A DNA stretch of 19,751 bases from contig URVL01000025.1 of the NCBI GenBank assembly GCA_900551265.1, positions 1 through 19,751 of the forward strand, in the 5' to 3' direction. Position numbers and translations under genes: made by a program. The notes under the pieces are model-generated. The model made no database searches. It saw only the letters and a program-made list of their open reading frames with translations, and was not told where the DNA came from. This document shows positions 18,928 to 19,751 of this stretch, in pieces (the first letter of the stretch is position 1; each line of letters starts with the position of its first letter). Source of the stretch: an uncultured Eubacteriales bacterium (GTDB lineage Bacteria; Bacillota; Clostridia; Oscillospirales; QAMX01).

Positions 18928-18977
18928 ACTTGGCGAGTTTCGACAATTGTACCAATTACATTTGTGCAATTCGACAG

Positions 18978-19006
18978 TTTACAAAAGTATCAAGCCGTGT
19001 TATCAT
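18978..19006 (+). promoter_or_regulatory. Promoter of the 100-residue protein gene
   Basis: TTTACA (18978-18983), 17-bp spacer, TATCAT (19001-19006). The start point would be near 19013, inside the repeat cluster described next. No terminator is seen between the reductase gene and this promoter. Confidence 0.75.
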
Positions 19007-19035
19007 TGTTACAAATCAGTAACAAAGCAGTAACA
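19006..19035. promoter_or_regulatory. Probable operator: inverted and 11-bp direct repeats
   Basis: A perfect inverted repeat TTGTTAC-N6-GTAACAA (19006-19025) overlaps the -10 end and start point. CAGTAACA occurs twice, at 19017-19024 and 19028-19035, exactly 11 bp apart. The position around the start point suggests repression. The binding protein is unknown. Confidence 0.5.
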
Positions 19036-19068
19036 TGGTATGACTGAAACATGCAAAGGAGGCGCACG

Positions 19069-19371
19069 ATGGCGACAGCCAAAAAAAATGCAAAAGATTA
19101 TCTGGTGTATAAGGGCCGGCCGCTGATCCGCTCCGGAAACGTCCTTTATTATGGCGACATGAAGGATGAATATATCATTATGCTGCAGATTCTCGATACG
19201 GTGCCGAGTCATGGCCTGAATATTGCAAACCGCGTCATGATTACGCTGATGCGTACCGATGAATCACTGAATCCGCTGGAGCGGATTGTAAAAACCGGTG
19301 AAAAAACCGGAATCTATTCTGCGATAGACGTTGCATCCGTATGGTTGACCCGCGCATTGACATCTAAGTAA
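19069..19371 (+). CDS. Conserved-looking small protein of unknown function
   Basis: A 100-residue soluble protein. No named domain is recognised. It starts with a basic, lysine-rich segment (MATAKKNAKDY) and continues LVYKGRPLIRSGNVLYYGDM and DEYIIMLQIL, a mixed strand pattern, then helical segments up to LTRALTSK. There is no signal peptide, membrane helix or cysteine motif. I have the impression of similar uncharacterised proteins in Clostridia but cannot confirm it. The start at 19069 is set by AAAGGAGG (19055-19062), six bases upstream; an in-frame ATG at 19051 lies before that site. It has its own promoter with repeats, and 39 bases downstream begins a secreted SH3-domain protein, so a cell-envelope or signalling link is possible (inference). 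Confidence 0.8.
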   Translation: MATAKKNAKDYLVYKGRPLIRSGNVLYYGDMKDEYIIMLQILDTVPSHGLNIANRVMITLMRTDESLNPLERIVKTGEKTGIYSAIDVASVWLTRALTSK

Positions 19372-19410
19372 TACCGACGTCTAATCCTTGTACTTTTTGG
19401 GGGATGTACA

Positions 19411-19751
19411 ATGAGCCGTTACGCAAGAGTCGTAGTATTGGTTTGCGTGCTCTGTGTCGTTTTATCCGGCATGAGCTTCGCAGTGGACGGGGTGGTAAAC
19501 GCCTCGGCGCTGTTTGTCCGTACGGAAACGTCTACGGAGGCCGACAGCATTGGAAAACTTTATAGCGGTGAGACCGTTGATGTCACCGGGAAAGTCGGTG
19601 ACTGGTACATAGTGAATTATAACGGTCAGTCCGCGTATGTATTTGCCGAGTATGTGGATATGGGCGACGTGCAGGTTCAGTCCTCGATGGGATCCATCAC
19701 AGGCAGTACCGTCAATGTCCGGTCTGCGCCGGGTACGGAAAACGAAGTCGT
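19411..19751 (+). CDS. Secreted SH3-domain (SH3b) protein, 5' part
   Basis: The frame is open to the window edge (113 codons seen). Residues 1-24 are a signal peptide: MSRYAR, then a hydrophobic core VVVLVCVLCVVLSGM and SFA before the likely cleavage site. Residues about 28-80 form a bacterial SH3 domain (ASALFVRTETSTEADSIGKL, GDWYIVNYNGQSAYVFAEYV). A second SH3 domain begins near 92 (STVNVRSAPGTENEV). In Firmicutes such N-terminal repeats usually precede a cell-wall hydrolase domain such as NlpC/P60 or sit in envelope-binding proteins; the downstream part that would decide is outside the window. The start at 19411 has a GGGGGA purine run eight to thirteen bases upstream. Confidence 0.85.
   Translation, partial: MSRYARVVVLVCVLCVVLSGMSFAVDGVVNASALFVRTETSTEADSIGKLYSGETVDVTGKVGDWYIVNYNGQSAYVFAEYVDMGDVQVQSSMGSITGSTVNVRSAPGTENEV

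Noticed and set aside
18925..18945. AAACT-N5-AGTTT after the aldo/keto reductase gene, considered as a terminator.
   Set aside because: A five-base AT-rich stem with no T-run; it would not terminate.

Overview
The window looks like a chromosomal segment of an anaerobic, Gram-positive Clostridia-type bacterium, probably an Oscillospirales-like gut Firmicute. The reasons are a single-chain pyruvate:ferredoxin oxidoreductase next to acetate kinase, an IreB-family protein, TmcAL, strong AGGAGG ribosome binding sites, several TTG/GTG starts and classic Firmicute hairpin terminators. No tRNA, rRNA, CRISPR array, insertion sequence or phage gene is visible.

Positions 1-4500 (+) hold the end of a hydrolase operon. 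It contains the last codons of one beta-lactamase-fold serine hydrolase, two complete paralogues of it, then two alpha/beta-hydrolase esterases of the CE1/esterase D type, the second with an N-terminal E-set (CBM48-like) domain. None has a signal peptide, so they probably remove acyl or ester groups from imported compounds in the cytoplasm. A perfect 17-bp-stem bidirectional terminator closes the operon.

Positions 4573-6430 (-) hold a MarR repressor gene overlapping a MATE exporter gene. The promoter lies in a nested set of dyads that look like operators. Positions 6479-9260 (-) hold an OmpR-type response regulator and its histidine kinase. The kinase frame is otherwise intact but is interrupted by two in-frame TAG codons. 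A GNAT acetyltransferase gene (9286-9708, -) lies upstream.

Positions 9801-14735 (-) are central energy metabolism: acetate kinase followed by pyruvate:ferredoxin oxidoreductase with its own strong promoter. Divergent from ackA is tmcAL (+), whose product uses acetate and ATP to modify elongator tRNA-Met, so two acetate-activating enzymes share one intergenic region. Then come a small two-helix DUF378 membrane protein and a stand-alone S1-domain RNA-binding protein (both -).

Positions 17411-19751 (+) hold a mostly empty 327-bp intergenic region ending in a promoter, an IreB-family regulator overlapping an aldo/keto reductase with a C-terminal 2x[4Fe-4S] domain, a 100-residue protein of unknown function behind a promoter with regularly spaced repeats, and the start of a secreted SH3-domain protein cut by the window edge.

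The points most worth a second look are the kinase with two amber codons, in the same frame as the amber stop of its response regulator; the nested dyads at the marR promoter; the 11-bp-period direct repeats before the response regulator and before the unknown 100-residue protein; and the tandem serine hydrolase/esterase cassette.
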